DNA of 64,000 nucleotides, taken from contig NZ_FOOC01000003.1 of assembly GCF_900113085.1 (NCBI RefSeq), positions 248,001 to 312,000 on the forward strand, read 5' to 3'. This document shows, one piece after another, positions 44,545-54,631 of this stretch; position 1 is the stretch's first letter, and each line of letters opens with the position of its first letter. The position numbers and the translations under genes are program-made. The stretch comes from Fontimonas thermophila. Its GTDB lineage: Bacteria > Pseudomonadota > Gammaproteobacteria > Nevskiales > Nevskiaceae. The notes under the pieces are model-generated. The model made no database searches, was not told the origin of the DNA, and was given only the letters and a program-made list of their open reading frames with translations.

Positions 44545-45972
44545 ATGAGCCCGACACCCTGGCCTTACTACCCCGTGTTCATGCGCCTGCGTGGTGAACG
44601 TGTGCTGCTCGTCGGGGGCGGCGAGGTGGCGGTGCGCAAGCTGCGGCTACTGTTGCGCGCCGGCGCGCGCCCGGCTCTCGTCGCCGCGCAGCTTCACGAC
44701 GAGGTGCGGCAGCTGTGTGCGGAGGGCGCCGTGCACCATATTGGTGAGCATTTCACGCCGTTGCAGCTCGCCGGTGCGCGGCTGGTCATCGCGGCGACGT
44801 CCGATGCCGAGCTCAACCAGCGTGTCGCCGCCGCGGCCCAGCAGGCGGGTGTGCCGGTCAACGTGGTCGATGACGCGGCGCTGAGCAGTTTCGTCACACC
44901 GTCGGTCGTGGATCGTGCGCCGCTGCTCGTCGCGATCTCCACCGGCGGCGCGGCGCCGGTGCTGGCGCGGCGTCTGCGCGAGCGGATCGAGGCGTGGCTG
45001 CCGACGGGATACGGCCGCCTGGCCGCGTTCATGCATCGCTGGCGCGAGACGGTGTACACGCGTCTTGATGGGGCGGCCCGACGCGCCCTCTGGGAGCGTT
45101 TCCTCGACAGCCGCGCCGTCGAGCGCGTCCTGTCCGGAGATGAGGCGACTGCCGAGCGGGATTTGCAGCAGATGATCGAGGGCCGGCATCCCGGTGGCGA
45201 GGTGTATCTCGTCGGTGCCGGTCCCGGCGATCCGGATCTGCTGACGTTCAAGGCGTTGCGGCTGATGCAGCAGTGCGACGTGGTGCTCTACGATCGCCTG
45301 ATTTCACCGCAGGTGCTGGATCTCGTACGTCGGGACGCGCAGCGGATTTTCGTCGGCAAGGCGCGTAGCCGGCACAGCCTGCCACAAGAGGAGATCAACG
45401 CCGAGCTGGTGCGCCTGGCCAAGGCCGGTTTGCGCGTGCTGCGCCTCAAAGGCGGTGACCCGTTCATCTTCGGCCGCGGCGGTGAGGAGATCGATACGCT
45501 GATGGCGCATGGCATCCCGTTCCAGGTGGTGCCGGGGATTACGGCGGCGAGTGGTTGTGCTGCTTATGCCGGCATTCCGCTCACCCATCGTGACTATGCG
45601 CAGACCTGCATTTTCATCACCGGGCATGCGCGCAAGGATGGGCAGCTCAATCTGCCCTGGGATCAACTGGCGCGGCGTGGCCAGACCGTGGTCGTTTACA
45701 TGGGGTTGAGCACACTGCCGCAGATTGCGGCGCGGTTGATCGAGCATGGTCTGCCGTCGGACTGGCCCGCGGCGATGATCGAGCAAGGCACCTCGCCTGA
45801 GCAGCGGGTCGTCGTCGGCACGCTGGGGACGTTACCGCAGGCGGTGGCTGCGACCGGTTTCTCCGCGGCGAGTTTGTTGATCGTCGGCGAGGTGGTGCGC
45901 TTGCGCGAGCGGCTCGCCTGGTACGGCGGCGCCGGCGGCGAGTCCATCGCGCGGGCGGTAAGCCCTAGCTGA
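44545..45972 (+). CDS. cysG: Siroheme synthase CysG (trifunctional)
   Basis: About 475 residues. The N-terminal domain (about 1-150) is the NAD-dependent precorrin-2 dehydrogenase/ferrochelatase, with VLLVGGGEVAVRKLRLLL (Rossmann motif, about 18-35). The C-terminal domain (about 218-460) is the SAM-dependent uroporphyrinogen III methyltransferase, with VYLVGAGPGDPDLLTFKALRLM, LRLKGGDPFIFGRGGEE and VPGITAASGCAAYAGIPLTHR. It makes the siroheme cofactor that cysI needs. ATG 44545 fits the family N-terminus; a TTG at 44509 and ATG 44524 are also in frame. Confidence 0.94.
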   Translation: MSPTPWPYYPVFMRLRGERVLLVGGGEVAVRKLRLLLRAGARPALVAAQLHDEVRQLCAEGAVHHIGEHFTPLQLAGARLVIAATSDAELNQRVAAAAQQAGVPVNVVDDAALSSFVTPSVVDRAPLLVAISTGGAAPVLARRLRERIEAWLPTGYGRLAAFMHRWRETVYTRLDGAARRALWERFLDSRAVERVLSGDEATAERDLQQMIEGRHPGGEVYLVGAGPGDPDLLTFKALRLMQQCDVVLYDRLISPQVLDLVRRDAQRIFVGKARSRHSLPQEEINAELVRLAKAGLRVLRLKGGDPFIFGRGGEEIDTLMAHGIPFQVVPGITAASGCAAYAGIPLTHRDYAQTCIFITGHARKDGQLNLPWDQLARRGQTVVVYMGLSTLPQIAARLIEHGLPSDWPAAMIEQGTSPEQRVVVGTLGTLPQAVAATGFSAASLLIVGEVVRLRERLAWYGGAGGESIARAVSPS

Positions 45973-45978
45973 GGTCTT

Positions 45979-47853
45979 TCAGCCGCGGCGTGCGGTGCTG
46001 CGCTCGTCGAGATCGCGGCTGCGCAGGCGCTTGTGGATCGCACGCTGGATTCCGGCGGTGTCGAGTCCGCATTGGGCCAGCAGTTCCTCGCGCGTACCGT
46101 GTTCGACGAAATGATCGGGCAGACCGAGGTTGAGCACCGGCACGGCATGATGCTGCGCCAGCAGGACTTCATTGACGCCGGAGCCTGCGCCGCCCATGCG
46201 CACGTTGTCCTCGATCGTCACCAGCAGATCGTTTTCGTTGGCCAGTTCGAGGATCAGCTCGGTATCCAGTGGTTTGACGAAGCGCATGTCCGCGACGACG
46301 GCGTCGAGGATTTCCGCCGCTTCCAGAGCCGGCTGCACCATCGCACCAAAAGCGAGCAGGGCGACGCGCGGACGCCGGCGGCCGTGGGCTTCGCGCAGGA
46401 TGCGCCCTTTGCCGACCGGCAACGGACGTGCATCCGGATCGCACGCGACGCCCGTGCCGCTGCCGCGCGGGTAGCGCACCGCACTGGGCTGGCGTAGCGC
46501 AAGACCGGTGGTGAGCATGCGGCGGCATTCGTTCTCGTCCGAGGGCGCCATGACCACCATGTTCGGGATGCAGCGCAAGTACGACAGGTCGAATGCGCCG
46601 TGATGGGTCGCGCCATCGGCGCCCACCAGGCCGCCGCGGTCGATGGCGAACAGCACCGGCAGGTTCTGGATCGCCACATCGTGGATCAGCTGGTCGTAGC
46701 CGCGCTGGAGGAACGTCGAGTAAATCGCGCAGACCGGCTTGAGGCCTTCGCAGGCCAATCCGGCGGCGAGGGTGACCGCGTGCTGTTCGGCGATGCCGAC
46801 GTCGAAATAACGCTGCGGAAAACGTGCGGCGAATTCGACGAGACCGGAGCCTTCGCGCATTGCAGGCGTGATCGCGACCACCGTGGGGTCTGCGGCTGCG
46901 GCTTCGCACAGCCACTCGCCGAAGATCTGCGTGTAGCTCGGGCGTGCTGCCGCTTTTTTCTCCGGGAATGCGCCGGTGACCGGGTCGAACTGTGTGACGC
47001 CGTGATATTTGATCGGATCGGCCTCGGCGGGATCGAAACCCTTGCCCTTGACCGTGATCACGTGCAGCAGATGCGGGCCCGGTCGATCCTTGAGCTGCTC
47101 GAGTGTCGCCGTCAGCGCGTACAGGTCATGACCGTCGATCGGCCCGTGGTAACGGAATCCCAGGGTCTCGAACAGCGCACCGGGTGTGTCGAGGTGCATC
47201 GCATTGTGTTCTTCGGGTGGACGGGCGTGGTGCGGTGCCGCCATGCCGAGCTTCTTGAGCAGCCGGGCGGAGTGATCGCGCAGTGCGCCGACGTTCTCCG
47301 AGATCGACATGTCGTTGTCGTTATAGATCACGAGCAGGTCGAGCTTGAGATGGCCGACATGGTTGAGTGCCTCGAAAGCCATGCCGCCGGTCATGCCGCC
47401 GTCGCCGATGATGGCGACGATGCGGCGTTTCTCGTTCTTGATGCGTGCCGCAGCGGCCATACCCGCGGCGGCGGAGATCGACGTGGAGGAGTGACCTACG
47501 CCGAAGGCGTCGTATTCGCTCTCGCTGCGGTGGCAGAACGGCGCCAGCCCGCCGAGGCGGCGGATCGTTTCCAGGCGCGCGCGGCGCCCGGTGAGCATCT
47601 TGTGCGGATAAGCCTGGTGGCCGACGTCCCAGACCAGGCGATCATGCGGGGTGTCGAAGCAGCGATGCAGGGCGATCGACAGCTCCACGGTGCCGAGGTT
47701 GGCGGCAAAGTGCCCGCCGATGCGGCCCAGTGTCTCGATCAGGTAGCGCCGCATTTCGACCGCCAACTGCGGCAGCTCCTCTGGAGCGAGCGCGCGCAGA
47801 TCGCCCGGTGTGTTGACGCGGCCGAGCAGGGCATATCCGGGAATGTCGGTCAT
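45979..47853 (-). CDS. dxs: 1-Deoxy-D-xylulose-5-phosphate synthase
   Basis: A 624-residue thiamine-diphosphate enzyme that condenses pyruvate and glyceraldehyde 3-phosphate, the first step of the MEP isoprenoid route. The TPP/Mg motif is [15 protein letters not shown] (about 151-165). [24 protein letters not shown] (in substance, about 220) and [17 protein letters not shown] (about 350-366, catalytic Glu) are intact. It is the last gene of the xseB-ispA-dxs operon, the order known from E. coli, with a 117-base gap after ispA. It converges on cysG. Confidence 0.96.
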   Translation of the reverse strand: MTDIPGYALLGRVNTPGDLRALAPEELPQLAVEMRRYLIETLGRIGGHFAANLGTVELSIALHRCFDTPHDRLVWDVGHQAYPHKMLTGRRARLETIRRLGGLAPFCHRSESEYDAFGVGHSSTSISAAAGMAAAARIKNEKRRIVAIIGDGGMTGGMAFEALNHVGHLKLDLLVIYNDNDMSISENVGALRDHSARLLKKLGMAAPHHARPPEEHNAMHLDTPGALFETLGFRYHGPIDGHDLYALTATLEQLKDRPGPHLLHVITVKGKGFDPAEADPIKYHGVTQFDPVTGAFPEKKAAARPSYTQIFGEWLCEAAAADPTVVAITPAMREGSGLVEFAARFPQRYFDVGIAEQHAVTLAAGLACEGLKPVCAIYSTFLQRGYDQLIHDVAIQNLPVLFAIDRGGLVGADGATHHGAFDLSYLRCIPNMVVMAPSDENECRRMLTTGLALRQPSAVRYPRGSGTGVACDPDARPLPVGKGRILREAHGRRRPRVALLAFGAMVQPALEAAEILDAVVADMRFVKPLDTELILELANENDLLVTIEDNVRMGGAGSGVNEVLLAQHHAVPVLNLGLPDHFVEHGTREELLAQCGLDTAGIQRAIHKRLRSRDLDERSTARRG

Positions 47854-47970
47854 GTGCGTGAGCTGTGCGTGCTGCGCCGAGGCAATGGGAATGGGGTCAA
47901 GGCCGGGTGCCAGTGATCCGAAACCAGCCGCCCATTATCGGACAAGTGCTGCAATGCGCAAAAGCGCCGC

Positions 47971-48864
47971 TCATCGATTGCGGACCTGGATCATCTCGAT
48001 GAAATCGAGCAGCGGGCGCGCCTGTGCGCCCAGGGGCGTCAAGGCGGCACGCGCCTGGTCGAACAATTCCTCTGCGCGCGCGCGCGCGGCCGACAGCCCC
48101 AGCAGAGCGGGGTAGGTCGATTTGCCATGCGCCTTGTCCTTGCCCGCGGTTTTGCCCAGGGTTGCCGAAGAGCCTTCGATGTCGAGGATGTCGTCCTGGA
48201 TCTGGAAGGCCAGACCGATGCATTTGCCGTAGCGGTCGAGCGCATCGTGGTGCGCGAGGCCGATGAGCGGGGCGGCCGTGCAGGCCAGGCGCAGGCAGGC
48301 GCGGATCAGCGCACCGGTTTTGTGAATGTGTAGCGCCTCCAGCTCGGCCACGGTCAGATGGCGGTTGTGCGACTGCAGATCGACAGCCTGGCCGCCGACC
48401 ATGCCGCGTGAGCCTGCTGCCTCGGCCAGAATCTGTACCATGCGCAGGCGCTGGGCCGCATGCAGGCCATCGCCGTGATCCTGGGACAGCACCGCAAAGG
48501 CGAGCGCCTGTAGCCCGTCGCCGACCAGAATCGCCGTCGCCTCGTCATAGGCCTTGTGGGTGGTCGGGCGGCCGCGGCGCAGATCGTCGTTGTCCATGGC
48601 CGGCAGGTCGTCGTGCACCAGAGAGTAGGCATGGATCAATTCGACGGCGCACGCCGGCGCATCGAGCACGGCCGGATCGAGTTCCAGCACTTCGCCACAC
48701 AAATACACCAGCAGTGGGCGCAGGCGCTTGCCGCCGTCGCAGGCGTAGCGCATCGCCTGGTGCAGCCGAGCCGGGTATTGCTCTTGCGGTGGCAGAAAGC
48801 GGTCCAGTGCCGCGGCCAGCCGCTCCCGGTAGGCATCGAGTCGCGCGGCAAACTCCGTGCTCAC
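47971..48864 (-). CDS. ispA: Farnesyl diphosphate synthase IspA
   Basis: A 297-residue prenyltransferase that makes C15 farnesyl diphosphate from IPP and DMAPP. The first aspartate-rich motif is DDLPAMDNDDLRRG (about 83-96), and the second is QIQDDILDIEG (about 218-228). The short loop between the Asp pairs of the first motif is typical of bacterial farnesyl synthases. ATG overlaps the xseB stop by four bases. It feeds quinone and undecaprenyl synthesis downstream of dxs. Confidence 0.95.
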   Translation of the reverse strand: MSTEFAARLDAYRERLAAALDRFLPPQEQYPARLHQAMRYACDGGKRLRPLLVYLCGEVLELDPAVLDAPACAVELIHAYSLVHDDLPAMDNDDLRRGRPTTHKAYDEATAILVGDGLQALAFAVLSQDHGDGLHAAQRLRMVQILAEAAGSRGMVGGQAVDLQSHNRHLTVAELEALHIHKTGALIRACLRLACTAAPLIGLAHHDALDRYGKCIGLAFQIQDDILDIEGSSATLGKTAGKDKAHGKSTYPALLGLSAARARAEELFDQARAALTPLGAQARPLLDFIEMIQVRNR

Positions 48865-49106
48865 GGTTCATCGTCCTGGGCGGTGGATTCATCGAGCAGG
48901 TTGTGCACGCGCAGCTCGGCGGTGGCGAGCGCGCTGCGGCATTGACGCGCGAGTTCGACGCCGCGCTCGAACAGTGCGAGTGCTTCGTCGAGACGCAGCT
49001 CGCCGCGTTCGAGGCGTTGGACGATGCCCTCGAGTTCCTTGATGGCCTCTTCGAAACGGCTCACCGCATCATCGCCGTCGGCGGCAGGATCGGGGGGGCG
49101 CGTCAT
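48861..49106 (-). CDS. xseB: Exodeoxyribonuclease VII small subunit
   Basis: An 81-residue helical protein with the XseB pattern RFEEAIKELEGIVQRLERGELRLDEALALFERGVELARQC (in substance, about 15-54). XseB joins XseA in exonuclease VII; no xseA is in the window. ATG 49106 follows the family; a longer start to 49163 has no homology. A G7 run in its N-terminal codons (49092-49098) does not disturb the frame. Confidence 0.93.
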   Translation of the reverse strand: MTRPPDPAADGDDAVSRFEEAIKELEGIVQRLERGELRLDEALALFERGVELARQCRSALATAELRVHNLLDESTAQDDEP

Positions 49107-49255
49107 GTCCGGTCTCGGATGTGATAATGTCGATATTTGTAAAGCCGATATTGCGGATTGCAAACAGATATCCGCAATGCATTTTTCCAGTGTAGCCCGG
49201 TTGCTCCGTTTGCGTGCATCGGCTAGTGTCCGCCGGCTTTTTCCCTCCCGATCAC

Positions 49256-51154
49256 ATGGCTACCACGACTCAGTACAGCGCCGAAGCGATCGAGGTCCTG
49301 CAGGGCCTGGACCCGGTGCGCAAGCGCCCGGGTATGTACACCGACACCACGCGCCCCAACCATCTCGCCCAGGAGGTCATCGACAATGCGGTTGACGAGG
49401 CGCTCGCCGGCTATTGTCGCAGCATCGCGGTGATCCTCCACGAAGACGGTTCGCTGGAAGTCGCTGACGACGGGCGCGGCATGCCCGTGGACGTGCATCC
49501 GCAACATAAGCTCACTGGCGTGGAGCTGATCCTCACCAAGCTTCATTCCGGCGCCAAGTTCTCGAACAAGATGTACCAGTATTCCGGCGGCTTGCACGGG
49601 GTCGGAGTGTCGGTCGTCAACGCCCTGTCGAGCCGGCTTGAGGTGCGTGTCTTCCGTGGCGGCCAGGAGCATCACATCGAGTTTCGCAACGGCGAGCGCA
49701 GCTCCCCGCTCAAGGTCGTCGGCACCGTCGCCAAGAACCGTACGGGGACGACGGTGCGGTTCTGGCCCGATCCCCAGTACTTCGATTCGCCGAAGTTCTC
49801 GGTCGTGCGGCTCAAGCAGGTATTGCGTGCCAAGGCCGTGCTATGCCCCAACCTCAAAGTGACCCTCGACGACCGCCTCAACGGTGAGCAGTGGGTCTGG
49901 CAGTACGAGAATGGTTTGCCGGATTACCTGCGCGATACGCTCGGTGATGCCGAGATGTTGCCGGCTGAACCTTTCGTCGGTCATTTCAAGGGCAGCCGCG
50001 AGGAGGCCGAGTGGGCGCTGGCGTGGATCGACGGAGAAAACCAGGTCGAGCCGACCGCCGAAAGCTATGTCAACCTGATTCCAACCCCGCAGGGCGGCAC
50101 CCATGTCAACGGTCTGCGTACCGGTCTGACCGAAGCGATCCGCGAGTTCTGCGAGTTCCGCAACCTGCTGCCGCGTGGGCTCAAGCTCACGCCCGAGGAT
50201 GTCTGGGCCGGCTGCGCCTATGTGCTGTCGGTGAAGATGCACGATCCGCAGTTCGCCGGGCAAACCAAGGAGCGACTGTCCTCGCGCGAGACCGCGGCTT
50301 TCGTTTCCGGTGTCGTCCACGATGCGTTCAGCCTCTGGCTCAATCAGCATCCCGAACAGGGCGAGCAGATCGCGCAGCGGGTGATCGCCAACGCCAGCGC
50401 GCGCCTCAAGCAGGCCAAGGCCGTCGTGCGCAAAAAGGTCACCAGCGGTCCGGCGCTACCGGGCAAGCTCGCCGACTGTGTGTCCAGTGATCCGGCCCAG
50501 ACCGAGCTGTTCTTGGTGGAAGGCGACTCCGCCGGCGGTAGCGCCAAGCAGGCGCGCGACCGCGAGTTCCAGGCCGTGATGCCCTTGCGCGGCAAGATTC
50601 TCAATACCTGGGAGGTCGATCCGGGCGAGGCACTGGCTTCTCAGGAAATCCACGACATCTCGGTGGCGATCGGCGTCGATCCGGGCGGCAGCGACATCAG
50701 CGGTTTGCGCTACGGCAAGATCTGCATCCTGGCCGATGCCGATTCCGACGGATTGCACATCGCCACGCTGCTATGTGCCTTGTTCTTGCGGCACTACCGC
50801 CCGCTGGTCGAGGGCGGGCACATCTACATCGCCATGCCGCCACTGTTTCGCATCGACGCAGGCAAGCAGGTGTTCTACGCGCTCGACGAAGCCGAGAAAC
50901 AAGGCGTGCTCGACCGGCTTGCCGCCGAAGGTCATTGCGCCAAGATCAGCGTCACCCGCTTCAAGGGCCTGGGCGAGATGAACCCGCTGCAGTTGCGCGA
51001 GACGACGATGGCGCCGGATACGCGCCGCCTGGTACAGCTGACACTGGACGACGCCAGGACCACCGATGAGCTGATGAACCTTTTGCTCGGCAAAAAGAAC
51101 GCCGCCGACCGCCGGGAATGGCTGGAGCGGATGGGCGACAAGGCCGATGTGTGA
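49256..51154 (+). CDS. parE: DNA topoisomerase IV subunit B
   Basis: A 632-residue GHKL ATPase subunit of topoisomerase IV, which decatenates daughter chromosomes. It has DNAVDEALAGY (about 43-53), DDGRGMPVDVHP (about 71-82) and YSGGLHGVGVSVVNALS (about 108-124) in the ATP site, and the TOPRIM motifs LVEGDSAGGSAKQARDR (about 420-436) and ILADADSDGLHIATL. ParE rather than GyrB is supported by the length near 630 residues and the adjacent parC. ATG 49256 is preferred to an upstream in-frame ATG at 49214. Confidence 0.95.
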   Translation: MATTTQYSAEAIEVLQGLDPVRKRPGMYTDTTRPNHLAQEVIDNAVDEALAGYCRSIAVILHEDGSLEVADDGRGMPVDVHPQHKLTGVELILTKLHSGAKFSNKMYQYSGGLHGVGVSVVNALSSRLEVRVFRGGQEHHIEFRNGERSSPLKVVGTVAKNRTGTTVRFWPDPQYFDSPKFSVVRLKQVLRAKAVLCPNLKVTLDDRLNGEQWVWQYENGLPDYLRDTLGDAEMLPAEPFVGHFKGSREEAEWALAWIDGENQVEPTAESYVNLIPTPQGGTHVNGLRTGLTEAIREFCEFRNLLPRGLKLTPEDVWAGCAYVLSVKMHDPQFAGQTKERLSSRETAAFVSGVVHDAFSLWLNQHPEQGEQIAQRVIANASARLKQAKAVVRKKVTSGPALPGKLADCVSSDPAQTELFLVEGDSAGGSAKQARDREFQAVMPLRGKILNTWEVDPGEALASQEIHDISVAIGVDPGGSDISGLRYGKICILADADSDGLHIATLLCALFLRHYRPLVEGGHIYIAMPPLFRIDAGKQVFYALDEAEKQGVLDRLAAEGHCAKISVTRFKGLGEMNPLQLRETTMAPDTRRLVQLTLDDARTTDELMNLLLGKKNAADRREWLERMGDKADV

Positions 51155-51269
51155 GGACACGATGCGACGCAGGCCGTGCGCGGACCATGCGCGCCTGGTC
51201 GCAGGCGATGGCCGGTGCCGGCATGCCCTGAACCGGCATTGCCCCGGCCTTTGACGGAGAAACCCAGCG

Positions 51270-53504
51270 ATGCAAGCACCGGATACTGAAAAACTGCCTT
51301 TGCGGGTCTTCGCAGAGAAAGCGTATCTCGATTACTCCATGTATGTAGTGCTGGACCGCGCCCTGCCGCATATCGCGGACGGATTGAAGCCGGTACAGCG
51401 CCGCATCATTTACGCGATGAGCGAGCTGGGTCTGTCGGCGCAGGCCAAGCCGAAGAAGTCGGCGCGTACCGTCGGTGATGTCATCGGCAAGTTCCACCCG
51501 CACGGGGATGCGGCGTGCTACGAGGCCATGGTGACGATGGCGCAGCCATTCAATTACCGGCATCCGCTGATCGACGGGCAGGGCAACTGGGGTTCGCCGG
51601 ACGATCCCAAGTCGTTCGCGGCGATGCGCTACACCGAATCGCGGCTGACACCTTATGCGGCAACGCTGCTCTCCGAGCTCGATCAGGGCACGGTGGATTG
51701 GGTACCGAACTTCGATGGCACACTGCAGGAGCCGCGGCTGCTGCCGGCGCGTCTGCCGAACATTCTGGTCAATGGCACCACCGGCATTGCCGTCGGCATG
51801 GCCACCGACATTCCGCCACACAACATCCGCGAGCTGGTCGCAGCCTGTCTGCATCTGCTCAAGCATCCGAACGCGCACGTCGAGACGCTCTGCGAATTCG
51901 TTCCCGCGCCGGATTTCCCGACTGCCTGTGAGATCGTGTCCGAACCGCACGAATTGCTGAAGCTGTATCAGACGGGCAGCGGCCAGGTCCGCGCACGCGC
52001 GCGCTGGGAACGCGACGAGGAGGGCAACATCATCGTCACGCATCTGCCTTACCAAGTATCCCCGGCCAGGGTGCTGGAGCAGATCGCCGAGCAGATGCGT
52101 GCCAAGAAGTTGCCACTGGTCGAGGATCTGCGTGACGAGTCGGACCACGAGAATCCAACACGCCTGGTCATCGTTCCGCGCTCGAACCGTGTCGACTGCG
52201 ATCAGTTGATGGCGCATCTGTTTGCGACCACCGATCTCGAAAAGAGCTACCGCGTCAATCTCAATGTGATCGGCCTGGATGGCCGGCCCAAGGTGAAGAA
52301 CCTCAAGGAGATACTCTCCGAGTGGCTGGACTACCGCTTTGCGACGGTGACCCGGCGGCTCAATCATCGCCTGGGCAAAGTCAATGAGCGTCTGCACCTG
52401 CTCGAGGGCCTGCTGATCGCTTATCTCAACATCGACGAGGTGATCCGCATCATCCGCTACGAGGATGACCCCAAAGCGAGCTTGATGCGCACCTTCGCGT
52501 TGACCGAGATCCAGGCCGACTACATCCTCGATCTGAAGCTGCGCCATTTGCAGAAAATCGAGGAGATGAAAATCAAGGGCGAGCAAGAGGCACTCGCATC
52601 CGAGCGTGCACGCCTGGAAGAGTTGCTCGGTGACGACGACAAGCTCAGGAAACTGATCGGCGAAGAGCTCAAGGAGGATGCGAAGAAATACGGCGACGAG
52701 CGGCGCTGCCCGATCCATGCCCGGCCGCCGGCCCAGGCCCTGGAAGCTGCCGACATCCTGCCGGCCGAGCCGGTGACCGTGGTGCTGTCCAAGGCAGGCT
52801 GGATTCGTGCCGGCAAGGGGCACGATCTGGATCCGCTGGGTCTTTCGTACAAGGCCGGCGATGAATATCTCTGCCACGTGCAGGGCAAGACCAACCAGTT
52901 GCTCGTGCTGATCGACCACAAGGGCCGCTGTTACACACTCAATCCGCGCGAGCTGCCATCGGCCCGTTCCCAGGGTGAGCCGGTGACCACGCGCCTGGAT
53001 CTGCAGGATGGCGGCCGTATCGTCGGCATGATGATGGGCGAACCCAACGACCGCTACGTGCTCGGCAGCGACGAGGGGTATGGCTTCATCGCGCGTCTGG
53101 GCGAGCTGGAATCGAACAAGCGCACCGGCAAGGCCGTCGTCAATGTCGGCGAACGTGCCGGTGTACTGCCGCCGGCGCGCGTCACCGATCCAGCCCAGGA
53201 TCGCTATGCGCTCGCCACCGCGGAAGGCCGTCTGCTGGTGTTCCCCCTTGCCGAGCTGCCCGAGCTCGCCAAGGGCAAGGGCAACAAACTCGTCGCACTC
53301 AAGGGCGAGGACCGCATCCTCGCGGTGACCGTGCTGCCGCCGGCCGCGAGCCTGGAGCTGGTCTGCGGCAAGCGCACGCTCACCCTCAAACCCTCCGACC
53401 TGCAGCATTACACCGGCTCGCGGGCGAGCCGGGGCAGTCATCTGCCGCGCGGTTTCCAGCGCGTGGATCGCATGCACGCCGTGCTCGCCGGCACGGCGTC
53501 ATGA
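51270..53504 (+). CDS. parC: DNA topoisomerase IV subunit A
   Basis: A 744-residue subunit with the breakage-reunion domain at about 25-480. The catalytic tyrosine is Tyr121 in [10 protein letters not shown]. The quinolone-resistance-determining stretch has [15 protein letters not shown] (about 76-90), with a Ala-Ala-Cys-Tyr-Glu sequence at the position of the usual Ser-Ala/Cys-Tyr-Glu of ParC, so the serine often mutated in resistant strains is alanine here by my alignment. The C-terminal beta-pinwheel (about 500-740) contains the repeated strands typical of ParC. It follows parE by 115 bases. Confidence 0.95.
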   Translation: MQAPDTEKLPLRVFAEKAYLDYSMYVVLDRALPHIADGLKPVQRRIIYAMSELGLSAQAKPKKSARTVGDVIGKFHPHGDAACYEAMVTMAQPFNYRHPLIDGQGNWGSPDDPKSFAAMRYTESRLTPYAATLLSELDQGTVDWVPNFDGTLQEPRLLPARLPNILVNGTTGIAVGMATDIPPHNIRELVAACLHLLKHPNAHVETLCEFVPAPDFPTACEIVSEPHELLKLYQTGSGQVRARARWERDEEGNIIVTHLPYQVSPARVLEQIAEQMRAKKLPLVEDLRDESDHENPTRLVIVPRSNRVDCDQLMAHLFATTDLEKSYRVNLNVIGLDGRPKVKNLKEILSEWLDYRFATVTRRLNHRLGKVNERLHLLEGLLIAYLNIDEVIRIIRYEDDPKASLMRTFALTEIQADYILDLKLRHLQKIEEMKIKGEQEALASERARLEELLGDDDKLRKLIGEELKEDAKKYGDERRCPIHARPPAQALEAADILPAEPVTVVLSKAGWIRAGKGHDLDPLGLSYKAGDEYLCHVQGKTNQLLVLIDHKGRCYTLNPRELPSARSQGEPVTTRLDLQDGGRIVGMMMGEPNDRYVLGSDEGYGFIARLGELESNKRTGKAVVNVGERAGVLPPARVTDPAQDRYALATAEGRLLVFPLAELPELAKGKGNKLVALKGEDRILAVTVLPPAASLELVCGKRTLTLKPSDLQHYTGSRASRGSHLPRGFQRVDRMHAVLAGTAS

Positions 53505-53597
53505 AACGGTCGTGAAACCGGCTCTTGAATTTGTGGTCCAAGCCCGCACATCGGCGCTATCCGTCCCTACCATCGATCCATCGATAGTTCGTTCGCC

Positions 53598-54464
53598 ATG
53601 AAACGTATCGCCCTGTTTCTGCTGACCAATGTCGCGGTTCTGGTCGTGCTCTCCGTGGTCGCCAGCCTGCTCGGCGTCGATCGTTACCTGACCCAGCAGG
53701 GGTTGAACCTCGAGGCCTTGCTGATCTTCAGCGCCATTTTCGGTATGGGCGGCTCGTTCATCTCGCTGGCCATGTCCAAATGGATGGCCAAGCGCGCCAC
53801 CGGTGCCGTGGTCATCACCCAGCCACGGAACTCGGCGGAGATGTGGCTGCTGCAGACGGTCGAACGGCAGGCGCGTGCCGCCGGCATCGGCATGCCCGAG
53901 GTGGCGATTTATGACGCACCGGAGCCCAATGCCTTTGCGACCGGCATGAACAAGGATCATGCGCTGGTCGCCGTGTCCACCGGATTGCTGCGCAGCATGA
54001 GTCAGGACGAGGTCGAGGCGGTACTCGGACACGAGGTCAGCCACATCGCCAATGGCGACATGGTTACGCTGGCGTTGATCCAGGGCGTGCTCAATACCTT
54101 TGTGATGTTCCTGTCTCGCGTTGTCGGCTATGTCATCGACCGTGCCGTGTTCAAGAACGACCGCGGCGTCGGCGCCGGCTACCACTTGACGGTGATCGTC
54201 CTGCAAATCGTGTTCGGCATCCTGGCCTCGATGATCGTCGCCTGGTTCTCGCGCCAGCGGGAGTTCCGTGCCGACGCCGGCGGTGCGCATCTGGCCGGCA
54301 AGCGCAAGATGATCGCGGCACTGGAGCGGCTCAAGAGCGCCCACGGCCAGTCCACGCTGCCTGAAAACATGACCGCCTTCGGCATCACCGGCGGCCGGTT
54401 CGCGCAGCTGTTCGCCTCCCACCCGCCGCTGGAAGCGCGCATCGCCGCCTTGCAGGCGGCCTGA
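53598..54464 (+). CDS. htpX: Membrane metalloprotease HtpX
   Basis: A 288-residue M48 zinc protease of the inner membrane that degrades misfolded membrane proteins. Two N-terminal helices (about 5-25 and 35-55) precede the HEVSH zinc motif (about 145-149). Two further helices lie at about 160-180 and 197-217, followed by the Glu zinc ligand in FRADAGGA (about 223). Length is standard. It stands alone, 93 bases after parC, with no obvious sigma32 promoter noted. Confidence 0.95.
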   Translation: MKRIALFLLTNVAVLVVLSVVASLLGVDRYLTQQGLNLEALLIFSAIFGMGGSFISLAMSKWMAKRATGAVVITQPRNSAEMWLLQTVERQARAAGIGMPEVAIYDAPEPNAFATGMNKDHALVAVSTGLLRSMSQDEVEAVLGHEVSHIANGDMVTLALIQGVLNTFVMFLSRVVGYVIDRAVFKNDRGVGAGYHLTVIVLQIVFGILASMIVAWFSRQREFRADAGGAHLAGKRKMIAALERLKSAHGQSTLPENMTAFGITGGRFAQLFASHPPLEARIAALQAA

Positions 54465-54631
54465 ATCGGCTGCTATGCCTCGCCGCGGTTGTATCGATTC
54501 CCAGGTACTGTGTCGCGGCATGGTGGATCACGGCGGATTCGCGGTGGAGGGCAGGCCTGTTATTGGCGATTGAGGGTGTGCTGAGTAGCCGCTTCGGCGG
54601 CGGTTCAGGATCACGCAGCTAGGATGGCCGC
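54465..54631 (+). other. Intergenic region with possible remnant of the DUF1800 N-terminus
   Basis: No gene is supported here. In the frame of the following DUF1800 gene, 54581-54604 reads LSSRFGGG, like the ALxRFGxG motif that opens DUF1800 proteins. An in-frame TAG at 54620-54622 separates it from the ATG at 54632. AGGA at 54621-54624 is a plausible ribosome-binding site for that ATG. Resemblance of the RFG stretch may be chance. Confidence 0.3.

Noticed and set aside
49092-49098. A second G7 tract, in the xseB N-terminus, as another phase-variable site
   Set aside because: The frame is intact across it, and XseB is a housekeeping subunit; nothing suggests switching.
51155-51269. GC-rich inverted segments between parE and parC as a terminator
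   Set aside because: Several GCCGG/CCGGC elements can pair, but stems are interrupted and no T-run follows; parE and parC are probably transcribed together.
50961-53477. An 838-codon open frame opposite parC
   Set aside because: Antisense shadow of a conserved topoisomerase gene; no domain or start signal supports it.
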